This document shows, piece after piece, positions 32,948 to 43,820 of a DNA stretch of 64,000 nt. The notes beneath the pieces were generated by a model that worked only from the letters and a program-made list of their open reading frames with translations, was not told the DNA's origin and did not search any database. The stretch lies in the NCBI RefSeq assembly GCF_020510525.1, contig NZ_CP075188.1, positions 3,286,001 through 3,350,000 on the forward strand. Reading direction: 5' to 3'. The translations under genes and the position numbers were made by a program. The DNA comes from Quatrionicoccus australiensis (GTDB lineage: Bacteria; Pseudomonadota; Gammaproteobacteria; Burkholderiales; Rhodocyclaceae). Positions within the stretch are counted from its first letter, which is position 1. Each line of letters opens with the position of its first letter.

Positions 32948-35900
32948 TTACTCGCCTATGCGGCCGAGAATCGCACGTGCCTGCTCGACGAGATCGGCAG
33001 AACCTTCGCCGACCACTTCCTGGAGCAATTCGCGCGCCCCTTCAAGATCACCCATTTCCTCGTAGGCCTTGGCCAGATCGAGCTTGGTATTGACCTGCTC
33101 CCAATGACTGTCCTTGGCAACATCTTCCTCGGGCACCGGCTCTGCTGCCGGCGTGGCAGCTTCGAGCGGAGCCGGCGACGGTTCGGCCGACAAATCAAGA
33201 TCGATCGAGCCGATATCGAACTCCGGCGGAATCATCGGCTGACCCAGGAATACCGAATCGGTCAGCTTGACGTCGAATTCCAGCGAATCGGCATCCGGGC
33301 CCAGCGTGGTTGCAGTCAGTTCCGGATTATCGATTTCGATCCGGGCCGGACTTTGCGCAAACTCCTGCGCTGCAGCAGCCAGTTCCTCGTCGATCATCGG
33401 ATTGACGATGGTCTGGGTCGCCGGCGAACCGATGTCGAAAGCGAAATCGGCCATCGGCGGCTCAACCGGCTCGGGTTCCGGCGGCTCAGTCATGAATGCA
33501 GCCGACGTACCGTCAACACCGACAAAGGTCGATACTGCGGCATCCTCGTCCATCCCGGACGGCATCACCATCGTGCCTTCCGGCGAGAAATCGGGGCTGG
33601 CATCAGCAACTTCCTGCGCATCGATTTCTTCGGCGACCGGCTCCGTGCCGAGATCAAAGCCGAAATCGGCATCTTCGGCAATCATCGGCTCGGCAGGAAG
33701 CTCGGGCTCTGTCGCTGCTGACGTTGCGGCGGCCGCAGCCCCCTCTGCCCCAAGATCAAAATCAAGGGCATTCGGCTCGCCGGTCACGACGGTATCCACA
33801 TACGGCTCTTCGAAAACCGGCTCATCCTCCGCAACCGGCGCTTCCACCGGAGCGGCTTCGCCGACCGTTTCAACCACCGGCAAGCCGATGTCGAAATCAA
33901 GGCTCATTTCATCGTCGACCGTATCCGGCTGAGCTTCTTCCGCAGCGGCTTCGGGCTGCGGCTCGACAACCGGCGCGGAAAGAACCAGGGTATCGGCGAC
34001 CGGCTCATCGACCGGCTCTTCAAGCGTCATGGCCGCGGGCAACTCGAGCTCGGACGACTCTTGCGGCACATCGCGGGCCAGCGCTTCCGGCATCACGATC
34101 ATCGTTGCATCCGCATCAAAAGCAGACGGCTCAGCGGCATGCCCTCCCGAATAAAGCGGATTGGCCGGATCGAGACTGGCCCCCAGTTCGGAAACCTTTT
34201 CCCATTCCGGACCGACACCGCCGGTCTGGGCGTAAAGCTCGCTTGCCAGCGTTTCAAACTGTTTCAGGCTCTTGCGGTTGGCATAGATTTCCAGCAACTT
34301 GGCGTGAATTGCCGTGCGCTGCGGATCCTTCTGCAAGGCTTCGAGCAGGATTTCCTCAGCCTGGGTATCACGCCCATAGGCCATGTAAACATCGGCCTCG
34401 GCCACCGGATCGACTTCGTCGGTATCGATGCTGCCCGGTCCGGTCTGGCTGAAATCGCCGGTTTGCGGCGCAGCGTTGCCAGTATCGATACTCTGCCCGC
34501 CCGTCATCCGGAAGACCGAATTCGGCCCCAGACTGGATGGCGACGGAGCCGTCGTGGTTTCCTGCGACACAGCCGGCTGACGCCGACGCTTGGCCAGGAA
34601 GTAAGCGGCCAGCAAGGCCAGGATACCGCCGCCACCGACCAGGGTCAGCGGATTTTCGGCCAGCGCATCGATAAAGCCCGGTTCTTCCGGCTCGGGCTCC
34701 GGCGCAACGACCGGTTTTGGTTCGGGCGGCGTGGGTGCTTCGACCGGCTTTTCGGCGACAGGCTTTGGTGCCTCGACCGGCTTGGCCTCTTCTGCCGGCT
34801 TGACAACCTCGACCGGCTTGACTTCTTCCTTGACCGGCTCGACCGGCTTGGCGACCTCTACCGGCTTGGGCGGTTCGACAGCCTTGACCGGTTCCGCCGG
34901 CTTGACTTCTTCCTTCTTGCTGCCCGCCTGCTGCAACTCGGCCAGCTTCTGGGTCTTCAACTCGAGCAGCTTTTGCAGCTCGCCAACATTCTTTTCCAGG
35001 GCCGCCAGGCGGCCTTGCGCTTCCTGCAAGGCCTTGTCCTTGGCGACCAGGTCAGCCTCACTGGCTGCAGTCTTGCCCCCAGCCGCTCCCTTGGCCGGCA
35101 TCTCGGTACGCGAAACCTTGACCTGATCCTTGTTTTGCTCGGCAGGCGCAGCCTTGTCCTCAACCTTGGCGGTAATCTTGCCCGTTACCCCCTGCTGACT
35201 GGCAGATTCTTCACGCGCAGGCGCCTTGGCCGTTGCTGCGGCCAGTTTTTGCCGATAGGCGTTCCAGTCGGCCGACTGGGTGACATAAACCTTTTTCGCC
35301 TCGGCATCCGAAACCGCTTCGACCGCGCTCTTTTCAGGAATACCCAGAATGGCGCCCGCCTTCAGGCGATTGATGTTCTTGCCGATGAAGGCATCGGGAT
35401 TGCTCTGGAACAAACCGACCAGCATCTGCTCGAGAGACACGCCCTCGTATTTTGTTTCGGCTGCGATCTTGCGCAAGGTATCGCCCGACTGGACGAGGCG
35501 CGAATCAGCCGGCTCGGCCTTGCGCGCTTCGGGCACAGGCTTGGCAACAGGCGCTTGCCGCGCCTGCGGCTGCACCTTGGCCGGAGCCGGGGCACGATTA
35601 AGGGCCGCATTGCCGCCTGGAATCGTTTCAACCACCTTGGCCTCGGCCACGGAAACCGGACCAACCGCTCCCTTGGCGAGCATCTCGGGCGGGTCAAGCA
35701 GGAAGGTATATTCGCGGACCAGACGTCCAGCCGGCCAGTTCAGCTCAACCAGCATATCGAGGAAAGGTTCGTTGACCGGCCGCAGCGAGGAGACCTTGAC
35801 GACAGGTTGGCCGTTGCCGCGTTTCTCGACGACGAAACGCAAGTCACGCAAGGCTTGGGGATAGTCCACACCCGCCTGGGAAAAGGACTCCGGCGACGCC

Positions 35901-36100
35901 AGTCGCGCCGTCATGCCAGCCAGTTCATCGCGACTTGCGGCGATCTCGAGCTCCGCTCGCAGGGGCTGGCCCAGCCCGGAAAAAACGGTAAGTTTCCCCA
36001 GACCTGCCGCTTCGGCAAACCAGGGAGCAACGGACAAACATGAGGCGACAGCAAGTACCACCGCACGTTTCTTGAATTTGGAGCAGCTAGTTTCGGTCAC
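32948..36100 (-). CDS. fimV: FimV-family peptidoglycan-binding polar hub protein
   Basis: Large inner-membrane protein of 1050 residues, related to Pseudomonas FimV, which binds peptidoglycan and organises type IV pili and polar proteins. Parts in order: signal/leader segment (~12-32), FimV N-terminal domain (GLGKLTVFSGLGQPLRAELE), LysM domain (~205-255, SGDTLRKIAAETKYEG), a coiled coil (~350-395), a Lys/Pro/Glu/Val low-complexity stretch (~400-470), one TM helix (~485-505), an acidic cytoplasmic region of ~450 residues with a TPR-like block (AEADVYMAYGRDTQAEEILLE), and the conserved FimV C-terminal helix (LDLAKAYEEMGDLEGARELL). Start: GTG at 36100. It lies between asd and the truA group. Confidence 0.94.
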   Translation of the reverse strand: MTETSCSKFKKRAVVLAVASCLSVAPWFAEAAGLGKLTVFSGLGQPLRAELEIAASRDELAGMTARLASPESFSQAGVDYPQALRDLRFVVEKRGNGQPVVKVSSLRPVNEPFLDMLVELNWPAGRLVREYTFLLDPPEMLAKGAVGPVSVAEAKVVETIPGGNAALNRAPAPAKVQPQARQAPVAKPVPEARKAEPADSRLVQSGDTLRKIAAETKYEGVSLEQMLVGLFQSNPDAFIGKNINRLKAGAILGIPEKSAVEAVSDAEAKKVYVTQSADWNAYRQKLAAATAKAPAREESASQQGVTGKITAKVEDKAAPAEQNKDQVKVSRTEMPAKGAAGGKTAASEADLVAKDKALQEAQGRLAALEKNVGELQKLLELKTQKLAELQQAGSKKEEVKPAEPVKAVEPPKPVEVAKPVEPVKEEVKPVEVVKPAEEAKPVEAPKPVAEKPVEAPTPPEPKPVVAPEPEPEEPGFIDALAENPLTLVGGGGILALLAAYFLAKRRRQPAVSQETTTAPSPSSLGPNSVFRMTGGQSIDTGNAAPQTGDFSQTGPGSIDTDEVDPVAEADVYMAYGRDTQAEEILLEALQKDPQRTAIHAKLLEIYANRKSLKQFETLASELYAQTGGVGPEWEKVSELGASLDPANPLYSGGHAAEPSAFDADATMIVMPEALARDVPQESSELELPAAMTLEEPVDEPVADTLVLSAPVVEPQPEAAAEEAQPDTVDDEMSLDFDIGLPVVETVGEAAPVEAPVAEDEPVFEEPYVDTVVTGEPNALDFDLGAEGAAAAATSAATEPELPAEPMIAEDADFGFDLGTEPVAEEIDAQEVADASPDFSPEGTMVMPSGMDEDAAVSTFVGVDGTSAAFMTEPPEPEPVEPPMADFAFDIGSPATQTIVNPMIDEELAAAAQEFAQSPARIEIDNPELTATTLGPDADSLEFDVKLTDSVFLGQPMIPPEFDIGSIDLDLSAEPSPAPLEAATPAAEPVPEEDVAKDSHWEQVNTKLDLAKAYEEMGDLEGARELLQEVVGEGSADLVEQARAILGRIGE

Positions 36101-36212
36101 GGCGAAACCCTGAGCATCGAATTTGGGAGTTTCAAATTAACATCATGGACTTAGCAATGCAAGCTAAACCTGCTTCTCAGAACATGACCTTAGGCATAAT
36201 TCCAACATGTTA

Positions 36213-36236
36213 AAAACGGGGCCGCAGCCCCGTTTT
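36213..36236 (-). terminator. asd terminator
   Basis: AAAACGGGGC-CGCA-GCCCCGTTTT, a perfect 10-bp stem; on the minus strand it runs into TTTTTAAC. It ends the leu-asd unit before fimV. The fimV promoter should lie in the AT-rich stretch 36101-36210. Confidence 0.85.
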
Positions 36237-36252
36237 GCATGTCATAACAACA

Positions 36253-37386
36253 TCAGGCGTCGAGCAGGATGCGCAGCATGCGGCGCAGCGGCTCGGCGGC
36301 CCCCCACAGCAACTGGTCGCCGCAGGTGAAGGCAGCCAGATACTCCGGGCCCATCGCCATCTTGTGCAGGCGGCCAACCGGCACGGTCAGCGTGCCAGTC
36401 ACGGCGGCCGGCGTCAGTTCGCGCTCGGAGATCTCGCGATCATTCGGCACAACCTTGGCCCACGGATTGGCCTTGGCGAGCATGTCGCTGATCTCGTCGA
36501 GCGGCACATCCTTCTTGAGCTTGATGGTCAGGGCCTGGCTGTGGCAGCGCATCGCGCCGATGCGCACGCACAGACCGTCGATAGGAATCGAACCCGCCGT
36601 ACGGAAAGCCGGCTTGCCGAGGATCTTGTTGCACTCGGCGCCGCCCTTCCACTCTTCCTTGGACTGGCCGTTCTCGTAGGGCACGTCGATCCACGGGATC
36701 AGCGAACCGGCAAGCGGCGTGTTGCGGAAGTTCTTCTTCGGGAAGGCATCGGAACGGATGGTTTCGGCGACCTTGCGGTCGATATCGAGAATGGCGGAAG
36801 CCGGATCGGCCAGCAGGTCGGCAACCGACGAATGGATGGCACCCATCTGGGAAATCAGCTCGCGCATGTTCTGCGCACCGGCGCCGGAGGCAGCCTGATA
36901 GGTCATGGAGGTCGCCCATTCGATCAGGTCGTTCTGGAACAGGCCACCGAGGCCCATCAGCATCAGGGACACCGTGCAATTGCCGCCGATCCAGTTCTTG
37001 CCGCCCTTGGCCAGCGCATCCTTGATGACGTGCATGTTGACCGGATCAAGGACGATCACCGCGTCGTCGGCCATGCGCAGCGACGAGGCAGCATCGATCC
37101 AGTGGCCATTCCAGCCGGCCGCACGCAGTTTGGGAAAGACTTCCTTGGTGTAGTCGCCGCCCTGGCAGGTAATGATGATTTCACAGGCCTTCAGGGCTTC
37201 GATATCGGAAGCATTCTGCAGGGGCAGCGAGGCCTCCTTGCCACCGAATACCGGCGCCTTGCCGCCAGCTGCAGAAGTAGAGAAATACACCGGATCGATA
37301 TGGGCAAAATCGCCCTCTTCGACCATACGCTGCATCAGCACGGAACCAACCATGCCACGCCAACCGACCAGACCAACCTTCTTCAT
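36253..37386 (-). CDS. asd: Aspartate-semialdehyde dehydrogenase
   Basis: Reduces aspartyl phosphate to aspartate semialdehyde, the branch point to lysine/diaminopimelate, threonine and methionine. The 377-residue protein is of the Gram-negative type: [18 protein letters not shown]-binding start, catalytic Cys in [14 protein letters not shown], and the substrate Arg/His motif [15 protein letters not shown]. dapA in this window uses its product. It lies 51 bp from leuB on the same strand. Confidence 0.97.
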   Translation of the reverse strand: MKKVGLVGWRGMVGSVLMQRMVEEGDFAHIDPVYFSTSAAGGKAPVFGGKEASLPLQNASDIEALKACEIIITCQGGDYTKEVFPKLRAAGWNGHWIDAASSLRMADDAVIVLDPVNMHVIKDALAKGGKNWIGGNCTVSLMLMGLGGLFQNDLIEWATSMTYQAASGAGAQNMRELISQMGAIHSSVADLLADPASAILDIDRKVAETIRSDAFPKKNFRNTPLAGSLIPWIDVPYENGQSKEEWKGGAECNKILGKPAFRTAGSIPIDGLCVRIGAMRCHSQALTIKLKKDVPLDEISDMLAKANPWAKVVPNDREISERELTPAAVTGTLTVPVGRLHKMAMGPEYLAAFTCGDQLLWGAAEPLRRMLRILLDA

Positions 37387-37437
37387 GTCATCACTCTCCG
37401 AGTCAAACCTGTTTAACGCGCCGGGGCGCTTTTGGTA

Positions 37438-38493
37438 TTACGCCAGCGCCGCGAGAACCGCGTCGCCCATTTCCCTGGTACCAACCTTGTTGGTACCGCG
37501 CTCGTAGATATCGCCGGTACGGAAGCCCTGGGCGAGCACTTTCTTGACCGCATTCTCAACACGAACGGCTTGCTCTTCGAGACCGAAGGTGTAACGCAGC
37601 ATCATCGCGGCCGACAGGATGGTGGCCAGCGGATTGGCGACGCCCTTGCCGGCGATGTCCGGCGCCGAGCCGTGTGACGGCTCGTACAGGCCCTTGTTCT
37701 TGTCGTCGAGCGAAGCGGACGGCAGCATGCCGATCGAGCCGGTCAGCATCGAGGCTTCGTCGGACAGGATGTCGCCGAACATGTTGCCGGTGACCATCAC
37801 GTCGAACTGCTTCGGCGCCTTGACCAGTTGCATCGCGGCATTGTCGACCAGCATGTGGCTGAGTTCGACATCCGGGTATTCCTTGCTGATCTCGATCATC
37901 ACGTCGCGCCAGAGCTGCGTGCATTCGAGCACGTTCATCTTGTCGACCGAACAGAGCTTCTTGTTGCGCTTCTGCGCGGCCTGGAAGGCAACATGACCGA
38001 TGCGGCGGATTTCCGACTCGCTGTAGACCATGGTGTTGAAACCGACGCGCTCGCCGTTTTCCTCGCGGATACCGCGCGGCTGGCCGAAATAGATGTCACC
38101 GGTCAACTCGCGCACGATCAGGATATCCAGACCGGCCACGACTTCCGGCTTCAGCGTCGAAGCATTGGCCAGTTCCGGGTAGAGGATCGCCGGACGCAGG
38201 TTGGCGAACAGGTTCAGATCCTTGCGGATGCCGAGCAGGCCACGCTCCGGCCGCTTTTCGCGCGGCAGGCTGTCCCACTGCGGGCCGCCGACCGCGCCGA
38301 GCAGCACGGCATCGGCTTCGCGGGCCAGCTTCTGGGTGGCTTCCGGATACGGGTTGCCGGTCGCATCAACCGCACCGCCACCCAGCAGAGCCTCTTCCAT
38401 CTCGAACTTGAGGTCGAGGGAGTTCAGGACACGCACGGCCTCGGCCGTGATTTCGGGACCGATGCCGTCACCCGGCAGAACACAAATCTTCAT
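37438..38493 (-). CDS. leuB: 3-isopropylmalate dehydrogenase
   Basis: NAD-dependent oxidative decarboxylation of 3-isopropylmalate in leucine synthesis. The 351 residues contain [14 protein letters not shown], the substrate loop ([16 protein letters not shown]), the catalytic Tyr region (YSESEIRRI), [12 protein letters not shown] and the NAD-binding [15 protein letters not shown]. About 100 bp separate it from leuD; that spacer shows no gene. Confidence 0.98.
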   Translation of the reverse strand: MKICVLPGDGIGPEITAEAVRVLNSLDLKFEMEEALLGGGAVDATGNPYPEATQKLAREADAVLLGAVGGPQWDSLPREKRPERGLLGIRKDLNLFANLRPAILYPELANASTLKPEVVAGLDILIVRELTGDIYFGQPRGIREENGERVGFNTMVYSESEIRRIGHVAFQAAQKRNKKLCSVDKMNVLECTQLWRDVMIEISKEYPDVELSHMLVDNAAMQLVKAPKQFDVMVTGNMFGDILSDEASMLTGSIGMLPSASLDDKNKGLYEPSHGSAPDIAGKGVANPLATILSAAMMLRYTFGLEEQAVRVENAVKKVLAQGFRTGDIYERGTNKVGTREMGDAVLAALA

Positions 38494-38594
38494 ATTTTCT
38501 AGGATCCAGTGGTTAGGATTCAGGATTGAGCCAAAAGCAGTGTAAGCCGGCGATACCCGCTCACTAACAGCTCAAGCCCCCCAATAGCTAATGA

Positions 38595-39233
38595 CTAAGA
38601 AAACAGCCAGGGCTGGTTGATACGGCGCTTCTCTTCGAATTCGCGGATTTTTTCGGCATGACGCAAGGTCAGGCCGATGTCGTCCCAACCGTTGAGCAGG
38701 CATTCCTTGCGGAAAGCATCGACCGCAAACGGAATGCCATAGCCATCCGGACGCACGACCAGTTGCGCCTGCAGGTCGACCACCAGCTTGTAGCCGGGCG
38801 TCGCTTCAACCTGCTGGAACAGCGCCTCGATTTCAGCGGCAGGCAGCACGATCGGCAGGATGCCGTTCTTGAAACAGTTGTTGAAGAAGATGTCGGCAAA
38901 GGACTCGGCAATGATCGCCTGGAAACCGAAGTCGAGCAGCGCCCAGGGCGCATGTTCGCGCGAGCTGCCGCAGCCGAAGTTGGCACGCGTCAGCAAGACC
39001 TGCGCGCCCTGATAACGCGGCTGGTTGAGCACGAAATTCGGATTCTTCGGGCGACCGGAACAATCTTGCCCGGGCTGACCGACATCCATGTAACGCCATT
39101 CGTCGAAGGCATTCGGGCCGAAACCGGAACGCTTGATCGACTTCAGGAACTGCTTGGGAATGATCGCATCGGTATCGACATTATTGCGGTCGAGCGGCGC
39201 CACCAAACCATCCAGACGAACGAACTTATCCAT
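38595..39233 (-). CDS. leuD: 3-isopropylmalate dehydratase small subunit
   Basis: Small subunit of isopropylmalate isomerase. The 212-residue swivel-domain protein has [12 protein letters not shown], the substrate-specifying [14 protein letters not shown] loop and [14 protein letters not shown]. Its ATG shares one base with the stop of the small lipoprotein gene upstream, so translation is coupled. Works with leuC. Confidence 0.98.
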   Translation of the reverse strand: MDKFVRLDGLVAPLDRNNVDTDAIIPKQFLKSIKRSGFGPNAFDEWRYMDVGQPGQDCSGRPKNPNFVLNQPRYQGAQVLLTRANFGCGSSREHAPWALLDFGFQAIIAESFADIFFNNCFKNGILPIVLPAAEIEALFQQVEATPGYKLVVDLQAQLVVRPDGYGIPFAVDAFRKECLLNGWDDIGLTLRHAEKIREFEEKRRINQPWLFS

Positions 39234-39481
39234 TACTCCACCACTTTCTGTACGGCTTCACCGGACTTCTTGAGCGCCGTACCTACGGCCTCACCGCCCT
39301 TCTGCATGGCGCCGCCGACGACTTCACCTGTCTTGTTCAAGGCGTGGCCAACTGCCTCGCCCCCTTTTTCCAGTGCCGCACCGGTCTTCTCGGCACCGAT
39401 GGCGACATCTTTCTTGACGCCCTGCGCCGTATTGCAGGCCAACAGCCCGCAAGCCATGAGTGCAATCAGTAGACTACGCAT
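39233..39481 (-). CDS. Entericidin-like small lipoprotein between leuC and leuD
   Basis: 82-residue protein with a short signal peptide ending in a lipobox (LLAC, Cys16), so it should be a lipoprotein. The mature part is built from 11-residue repeats of the type KxGEAVGxALx ([33 protein letters not shown]), giving an amphipathic helix like entericidin or LEA-type proteins. It sits inside the leucine operon, 9 bp after leuC and overlapping leuD by 1 bp. Similar small genes are found at this place in other betaproteobacteria, but their role there is not known to me. Confidence 0.85.
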   Translation of the reverse strand: MRSLLIALMACGLLACNTAQGVKKDVAIGAEKTGAALEKGGEAVGHALNKTGEVVGGAMQKGGEAVGTALKKSGEAVQKVVE

Positions 39482-39490
39482 GCGAGACCC

Positions 39491-40897
39491 TTACAGCACT
39501 TCCCGCACATCGGCGAAGCGACCGGCAATCGCCGCCGCTGCCGCCATCGCCGGGCTGACCAGGTGGGTACGCCCGCCCGGCCCCTGACGACCTTCGAAAT
39601 TGCGGTTGGAAGTTGAAGCGCAACGTTCGCCCGGCTCCAGACGGTCGGCGTTCATTGCCAGACACATCGAACAACCCGGCTCGCGCCACTCGAAACCGGC
39701 GGCCACGAACACCTTGTCCAACCCCTCTTCTTCAGCCTGGCGCTTGACCAGGCCGGAACCCGGCACAGCCAGCGCCAGCTTGATGTTGGCGGCAATGTGA
39801 CGCCCCTTGAGAACGGAGGCGGCTTCGCGCAGGTCTTCAATACGGGAATTGGTGCACGAACCGATGAACACCTTGTCGACGGCAATGTTCTGGATCGGCG
39901 TATTCGGGTTGAGGCCCATGTATTGCAGCGCCCGCTCCATGCCTTCGCGCTTGACCGGGTCGGTCTGCTTGGCGGGATCCGGCACGACGGCATCGATGGC
40001 GACGACCATTTCCGGCGAAGTCCCCCAGGTCACCTGCGGCCGGATGTCTTCGGCACGCAAGGTGACGACGCGGTCAAACTGTGCGCCGGCATCGGAATGC
40101 AGCGTGCGCCAGTAGGCGACGGCCTTGTCCCAGGTTTCACCCTGCGGCGAGAAGGGACGGCCCTGCAAATAATTGATCGTGGTGTCGTCGACCGCTACGA
40201 AGCCCATGCGCGCACCGCCCTCGATGGCCATGTTGCACAGCGTCATGCGACCTTCCATGGACAGACTGCGGATCGCACTGCCGCCGAACTCGATGGCGTA
40301 GCCGGTACCGCCGGCCGTGCCGATGGAGCCGATGATGGCCAGCGCCACATCCTTGGCGGTGACGCCCTTGCCAAGTTTGCCTTCGACGGCAACCAGCATG
40401 GTTTTGGATTTCTTCTGCACCAGGCACTGCGTGGCCAGCACATGCTCGACTTCCGAGGTGCCGATACCATGCGCCAGACAGGCGAAGGCGCCGTGCGTCG
40501 AGGTGTGCGAGTCGCCGCAGACGACGGTCATGCCGGGCAGCGTCGCGCCGTTTTCCGGACCGACGACATGGAGAATCCCCATGCGCAGATCCTTGAACGG
40601 GAAATAGGCCAGCGCGCCGACTTCACGGATGTTGCTGTCGAGAGTTTCAACCTGCTGCCGCGATACCGGATCCTTGATCCCCTCGTCCCAGTGGTCGGTC
40701 GGCGTATTGTGATCAGGCGTCGCCACGATGGACGACACGCGCCACGGTTTGCGGCCGGCCAGACGCAGGCCTTCGAAAGCCTGCGGGCTGGTCACTTCGT
40801 GCACCAGGTGGCGATCAATATAGAGGAGTGCCGTGCCGTCCGCTTCCTGATGGACAACATGGTTCTCCCAGAGCTTGTCGTAAAGGGTCTTCGACAT
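39491..40897 (-). CDS. leuC: 3-isopropylmalate dehydratase large subunit
   Basis: Large [4Fe-4S] subunit of isopropylmalate isomerase, aconitase family. The 468 residues include [20 protein letters not shown], the cluster cysteines (GSCTNSR and [10 protein letters not shown]), and [20 protein letters not shown]. Start: ATG at 40897 ([11 protein letters not shown]); the open frame upstream lacks homologous character. First gene of leuC-lipoprotein-leuD-leuB-asd. Confidence 0.98.
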   Translation of the reverse strand: MSKTLYDKLWENHVVHQEADGTALLYIDRHLVHEVTSPQAFEGLRLAGRKPWRVSSIVATPDHNTPTDHWDEGIKDPVSRQQVETLDSNIREVGALAYFPFKDLRMGILHVVGPENGATLPGMTVVCGDSHTSTHGAFACLAHGIGTSEVEHVLATQCLVQKKSKTMLVAVEGKLGKGVTAKDVALAIIGSIGTAGGTGYAIEFGGSAIRSLSMEGRMTLCNMAIEGGARMGFVAVDDTTINYLQGRPFSPQGETWDKAVAYWRTLHSDAGAQFDRVVTLRAEDIRPQVTWGTSPEMVVAIDAVVPDPAKQTDPVKREGMERALQYMGLNPNTPIQNIAVDKVFIGSCTNSRIEDLREAASVLKGRHIAANIKLALAVPGSGLVKRQAEEEGLDKVFVAAGFEWREPGCSMCLAMNADRLEPGERCASTSNRNFEGRQGPGGRTHLVSPAMAAAAAIAGRFADVREVL

Positions 40898-40929
40898 GGA
40901 ATGCTTTATTGAGGCGGGAAAGCTGGGAA

Positions 40930-42117
40930 TTATGGCACAGGATCTGCGGTTTTTGCCCGTGTCGGGCCGTCGACCGCCGGATCGCCACATACCCAGCGCC
41001 AGACCAGCAGGAAGCCGATCAACGCGAAGGCCGAACCGAGCGAGAAGGTCCAGCCCGCCCCCCAGTCATCCCAGGTCCGACCGCTGATCAGGGCGCCGAG
41101 CAAGCCGCCGGCACCAAAGGAAATACTCGAGTAAAGCGCCTGGCCGCGCCCCTGGGCCCGCCCGGCAAACCACTGATTGACGGCGGCGATCGCCGAAGCG
41201 TGATAGGCGCCAAAAGTCAGACCGTGCAGCAACTGCACAAACAGCATGACGAGCAACGACTCGACGCCCCAGCCCATCAACAGGAAACGTAGCACCGCCG
41301 CGGCAAAGCTGAGGAGCAGGATGTGGCGCAGGGAAAAACGCCGGACCAGTCGCGCCATGAACATGAAAACGACGATTTCGGCGACCACGCCGAGCGACCA
41401 CAAAGCACCGACTTCGGTCTTGCTGTAGGCGTGAGCGGTCAGGTGAATCGAGAAGAAGACGTAGAACGCCCCGTGCGCCGCCGACATCGCAAAACAGGCC
41501 AGCATCAGGGCACGCACCTGCGGCCGGCGCATGACTTCGCCGATCGGCAGGGCATCCCGAACCGGCGCCATGCTCGGGGCCTCGGGCAGAACCAGGGTAA
41601 CCAGCGCCATGCCGAGCAGGATGCTGGAACACACCCAGAGCACGCCGACCGGTGGTGCAACATCGAGCAGGGCACCGGTTCCCATCACGGCCAGAATGAA
41701 ACCGATCGAGCCCCACAGACGTATCCGGCTGTAACGTCCACGCTCCTCGCGCAAATGATCAAAGGTCAGCGTTTCGACGAGCGGCAGGGCGGCGCTCCAG
41801 AAAAAGGCGAGTACAGCCATCGCGACCAGCATGGCCGGCAGTTGCTGCAACCAGAAAAAGGCAGTGATGCCGGCCAGGCCGATGCTGCCGGCCAGGCGGA
41901 TGATCGCCATGCGATGCCCGAAACGATCCGCCAGCCAGCCCCAGAGATAAGGGCCGAACATGCGCATCAACTGCATCTGCGACATCAGCAGGCCAATATC
42001 CCAGGCAGAAAAACCGAGGGATTGGAGATAGAGCCCGAAATAAGGCGAAAAGGCGCCGATGAAGGCGAAATAGAAAAAGTAGTAGCCCGCGAGGCGCCAG
42101 TAAGGCAAAGGATGCAT
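40930..42117 (-). CDS. MFS transporter (HcaT/nucleoside-symporter-like)
   Basis: Twelve-helix inner-membrane transporter of 395 residues in the MFS_1-like group (PPYWRL-type start [30 protein letters not shown] loop 2-3 signature). This group contains HcaT (phenylpropionate) and NupG-like permeases; the substrate here is not predictable. Located between leuC and a YdcH-like gene, same strand, 32 bp from leuC. Could be exporter or importer. Confidence 0.88.
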   Translation of the reverse strand: MHPLPYWRLAGYYFFYFAFIGAFSPYFGLYLQSLGFSAWDIGLLMSQMQLMRMFGPYLWGWLADRFGHRMAIIRLAGSIGLAGITAFFWLQQLPAMLVAMAVLAFFWSAALPLVETLTFDHLREERGRYSRIRLWGSIGFILAVMGTGALLDVAPPVGVLWVCSSILLGMALVTLVLPEAPSMAPVRDALPIGEVMRRPQVRALMLACFAMSAAHGAFYVFFSIHLTAHAYSKTEVGALWSLGVVAEIVVFMFMARLVRRFSLRHILLLSFAAAVLRFLLMGWGVESLLVMLFVQLLHGLTFGAYHASAIAAVNQWFAGRAQGRGQALYSSISFGAGGLLGALISGRTWDDWGAGWTFSLGSAFALIGFLLVWRWVCGDPAVDGPTRAKTADPVP

Positions 42118-42158
42118 CCGGCGATTTTACCGGATGCAGGTGCGGACGGCGGCCCGGA

Positions 42159-42425
42159 TCAGGCCTGGGCGGCTTGCTGGCCGGCGCGGAAGGCAAGCAG
42201 CATGTGATAGAGCTCGTCCTTGAGCTTGATGCGCTGCTTCTTCATGTCTTCGATGGTGAAATCCGCCACCGGCATGTCGTGTTCTTCCAGATCCTCAACC
42301 CGTCCGGTCAGGCGCTGGTAACTCGCATACAGCTTGGCAAAGTGCGAATTGCCGGCCTTGAGGGCGTTGATGGCATCATTGAATTCCGGAAATTCATGAT
42401 TGAGGTCGTGATGTTCGATCTGCAT
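42159..42425 (-). CDS. YdcH-family (DUF465) small protein
   Basis: Small helical protein of 88 residues. The segment from HEFPEFNDAINALKAGNSHF through the C-terminal DMKKQRIKLKDELYHML matches the DUF465/YdcH family, a two-helix coiled-coil type of unknown function. Start: ATG at 42425 with AGGGAGA upstream; the frame opens earlier but without a signal. A terminator separates it from aroC upstream, so it has its own promoter or partial readthrough. Confidence 0.9.
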   Translation of the reverse strand: MQIEHHDLNHEFPEFNDAINALKAGNSHFAKLYASYQRLTGRVEDLEEHDMPVADFTIEDMKKQRIKLKDELYHMLLAFRAGQQAAQA

Positions 42426-42446
42426 GCTGCTCTCCCTGAAGCAAAA

Positions 42447-42462
42447 GCCGCCCACTGGCGGC
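42447..42462 (-). terminator. aroC terminator
   Basis: On the minus strand GCCGCC-AGTG-GGCGGC is followed by TTTTGC. It lies 20 bp past the aroC stop and ends just before the ribosome-binding site of the YdcH-like gene. Confidence 0.75.
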
Positions 42463-42482
42463 AATAAAAAATCTTGCGCCGA

Positions 42483-43574
42483 TCAGCCCGGAATGCGCGG
42501 CATGCTGCAAACGACGTCGCCGCATTGCGCCCGATGGCGCAGGGCGTGATCGATCAGCACCAGCGCCAGCATGGCTTCGGCAATCGGCGTCGCGCGGATA
42601 CCGACACAGGGGTCGTGCCGTCCCTCGGTCGCCACCAAAATCGCATTGCCCTGACCGTCGACCGAGTGGCGCGCTTGCGCAATCGATGACGTCGGCTTGA
42701 TCGCCATGTTGACGATGATTTCCTGGCCGGTCGAAATGCCGCCTAGGATGCCGCCAGCGTGATTGCTGGCAAAGCCCTGCGGCGTCATTTCATCGCCGTG
42801 CTCGCTGCCCTTCTGGGCAACCGAAGCGAAGCCGGCACCAATCTCGACACCCTTGACCGCATTGATGCCCATCATCGCATAGGCGATTTCGGCATCCAGG
42901 CGATCGTAGACCGGTTCGCCCCAGCCCGGAGGTACGCCGGTCGCCGTGACGGTGATCTTGGCGCCGACCGAATCAAGCGACTTGCGCAGGCTGTCCATAT
43001 AGGACTCCAGTTCCGGCACGATGGCGGCGTTCGGCGCGAAGAAGGCGTTGCCGTCGATGTCGTCGGCCGACACGAAGGGAATCTCGAGCGGCCCGAGCGC
43101 GCTCATCCAGCCACGGATTTTGACGCCGTAACGCTCGTCCAGCCACTTGCGGGCAATCGCCCCGGCCGCAACGCGCACCGCGGTTTCGCGGGCCGACGAG
43201 CGACCGCCACCGCGGTAATCGCGGAAACCGTATTTCTGGGTGTAGGTGTAGTCGGCATGACCGGGCCGGAAGGTTTCGGCGATATTGCCGTAATCCTTGC
43301 TGCGCTGGTCCTGGTTGCGGATCAGCAGGCCGATCGGCGTGCCGGTGGTCTTGCCTTCGAAGACCCCGGACAGAATCTCGACGGTATCCGGCTCGCGGCG
43401 CTGCGTCACATGCCGCGACGTGCCTGGCTTGCGCCGGTCCAGTTCGGCCTGGATATCGGCGGCACAGAGTGCCAGCCCGGGCGGGCAGCCATCGACGACA
43501 CAACCGATCGCCGGGCCATGCGATTCGCCAAAGGAAGTAACGGTAAACAGGGTGCCAAAGGTATTGCCGGACAT
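42483..43574 (-). CDS. aroC: Chorismate synthase
   Basis: Converts 5-enolpyruvylshikimate 3-phosphate to chorismate using reduced FMN; last common step to tryptophan, tyrosine, phenylalanine and folate. The 363 residues carry the family signatures [26 protein letters not shown] (FMN binding) and [14 protein letters not shown]. The product feeds the tryptophan enzymes encoded earlier in the window. Normal length. Confidence 0.98.
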   Translation of the reverse strand: MSGNTFGTLFTVTSFGESHGPAIGCVVDGCPPGLALCAADIQAELDRRKPGTSRHVTQRREPDTVEILSGVFEGKTTGTPIGLLIRNQDQRSKDYGNIAETFRPGHADYTYTQKYGFRDYRGGGRSSARETAVRVAAGAIARKWLDERYGVKIRGWMSALGPLEIPFVSADDIDGNAFFAPNAAIVPELESYMDSLRKSLDSVGAKITVTATGVPPGWGEPVYDRLDAEIAYAMMGINAVKGVEIGAGFASVAQKGSEHGDEMTPQGFASNHAGGILGGISTGQEIIVNMAIKPTSSIAQARHSVDGQGNAILVATEGRHDPCVGIRATPIAEAMLALVLIDHALRHRAQCGDVVCSMPRIPG

Positions 43575-43611
43575 GGAGCGCTACAGTCTAAAATGGATGC
43601 AGGAGTTTACC

Positions 43612-43770
43612 ATGCCAAGCAAAAAGCCCCCGGTTGGCGCGTCGACCGCCAGCAAACCGGCCAATCGCCCGCCCCTTCGCCAGCACGCCACGACGAAGGC
43701 GCCGAATGCGCGCCAGCAGCCCGACAACCGCTGGCAGCGCAGCAAGCGTTACGGCTGGGATGGCCGCTAA
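43612..43770 (+). CDS. Possible small basic protein
   Basis: 52-codon frame with an AGGAG ribosome-binding site seven bases before the ATG and a rho-independent terminator 13 bp after its stop. The product is Lys/Arg/Pro/Gln-rich and ends in WQRSKRYGWDGR. No family is recognised. It lies alone in the gap between aroC and the CBS gene and runs opposite to both. The combination of start signal and terminator favours a real gene, but it could be a small RNA instead. Confidence 0.45.
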   Translation: MPSKKPPVGASTASKPANRPPLRQHATTKAPNARQQPDNRWQRSKRYGWDGR

Positions 43771-43782
43771 GCCGGCATGAAA

Positions 43783-43804
43783 AAAGGCGGCCGCAGCCGC
43801 CTTT
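43783..43804. terminator. Bidirectional terminator between small ORF and CBS gene
   Basis: AAAGGCGGC-CGCA-GCCGCCTTT, perfect stem with A/T ends on both sides. It suits both the plus-strand small gene and the minus-strand CBS gene. Confidence 0.8.
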
Positions 43805-43820
43805 CCTGAAACCTGCCCGC

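Noticed and set aside
34061..36043. 660-codon plus-strand frame antisense to fimV
   Set aside because: It mirrors the Glu/Pro/Lys codon pattern of fimV, and the fimV domains are unmistakable.
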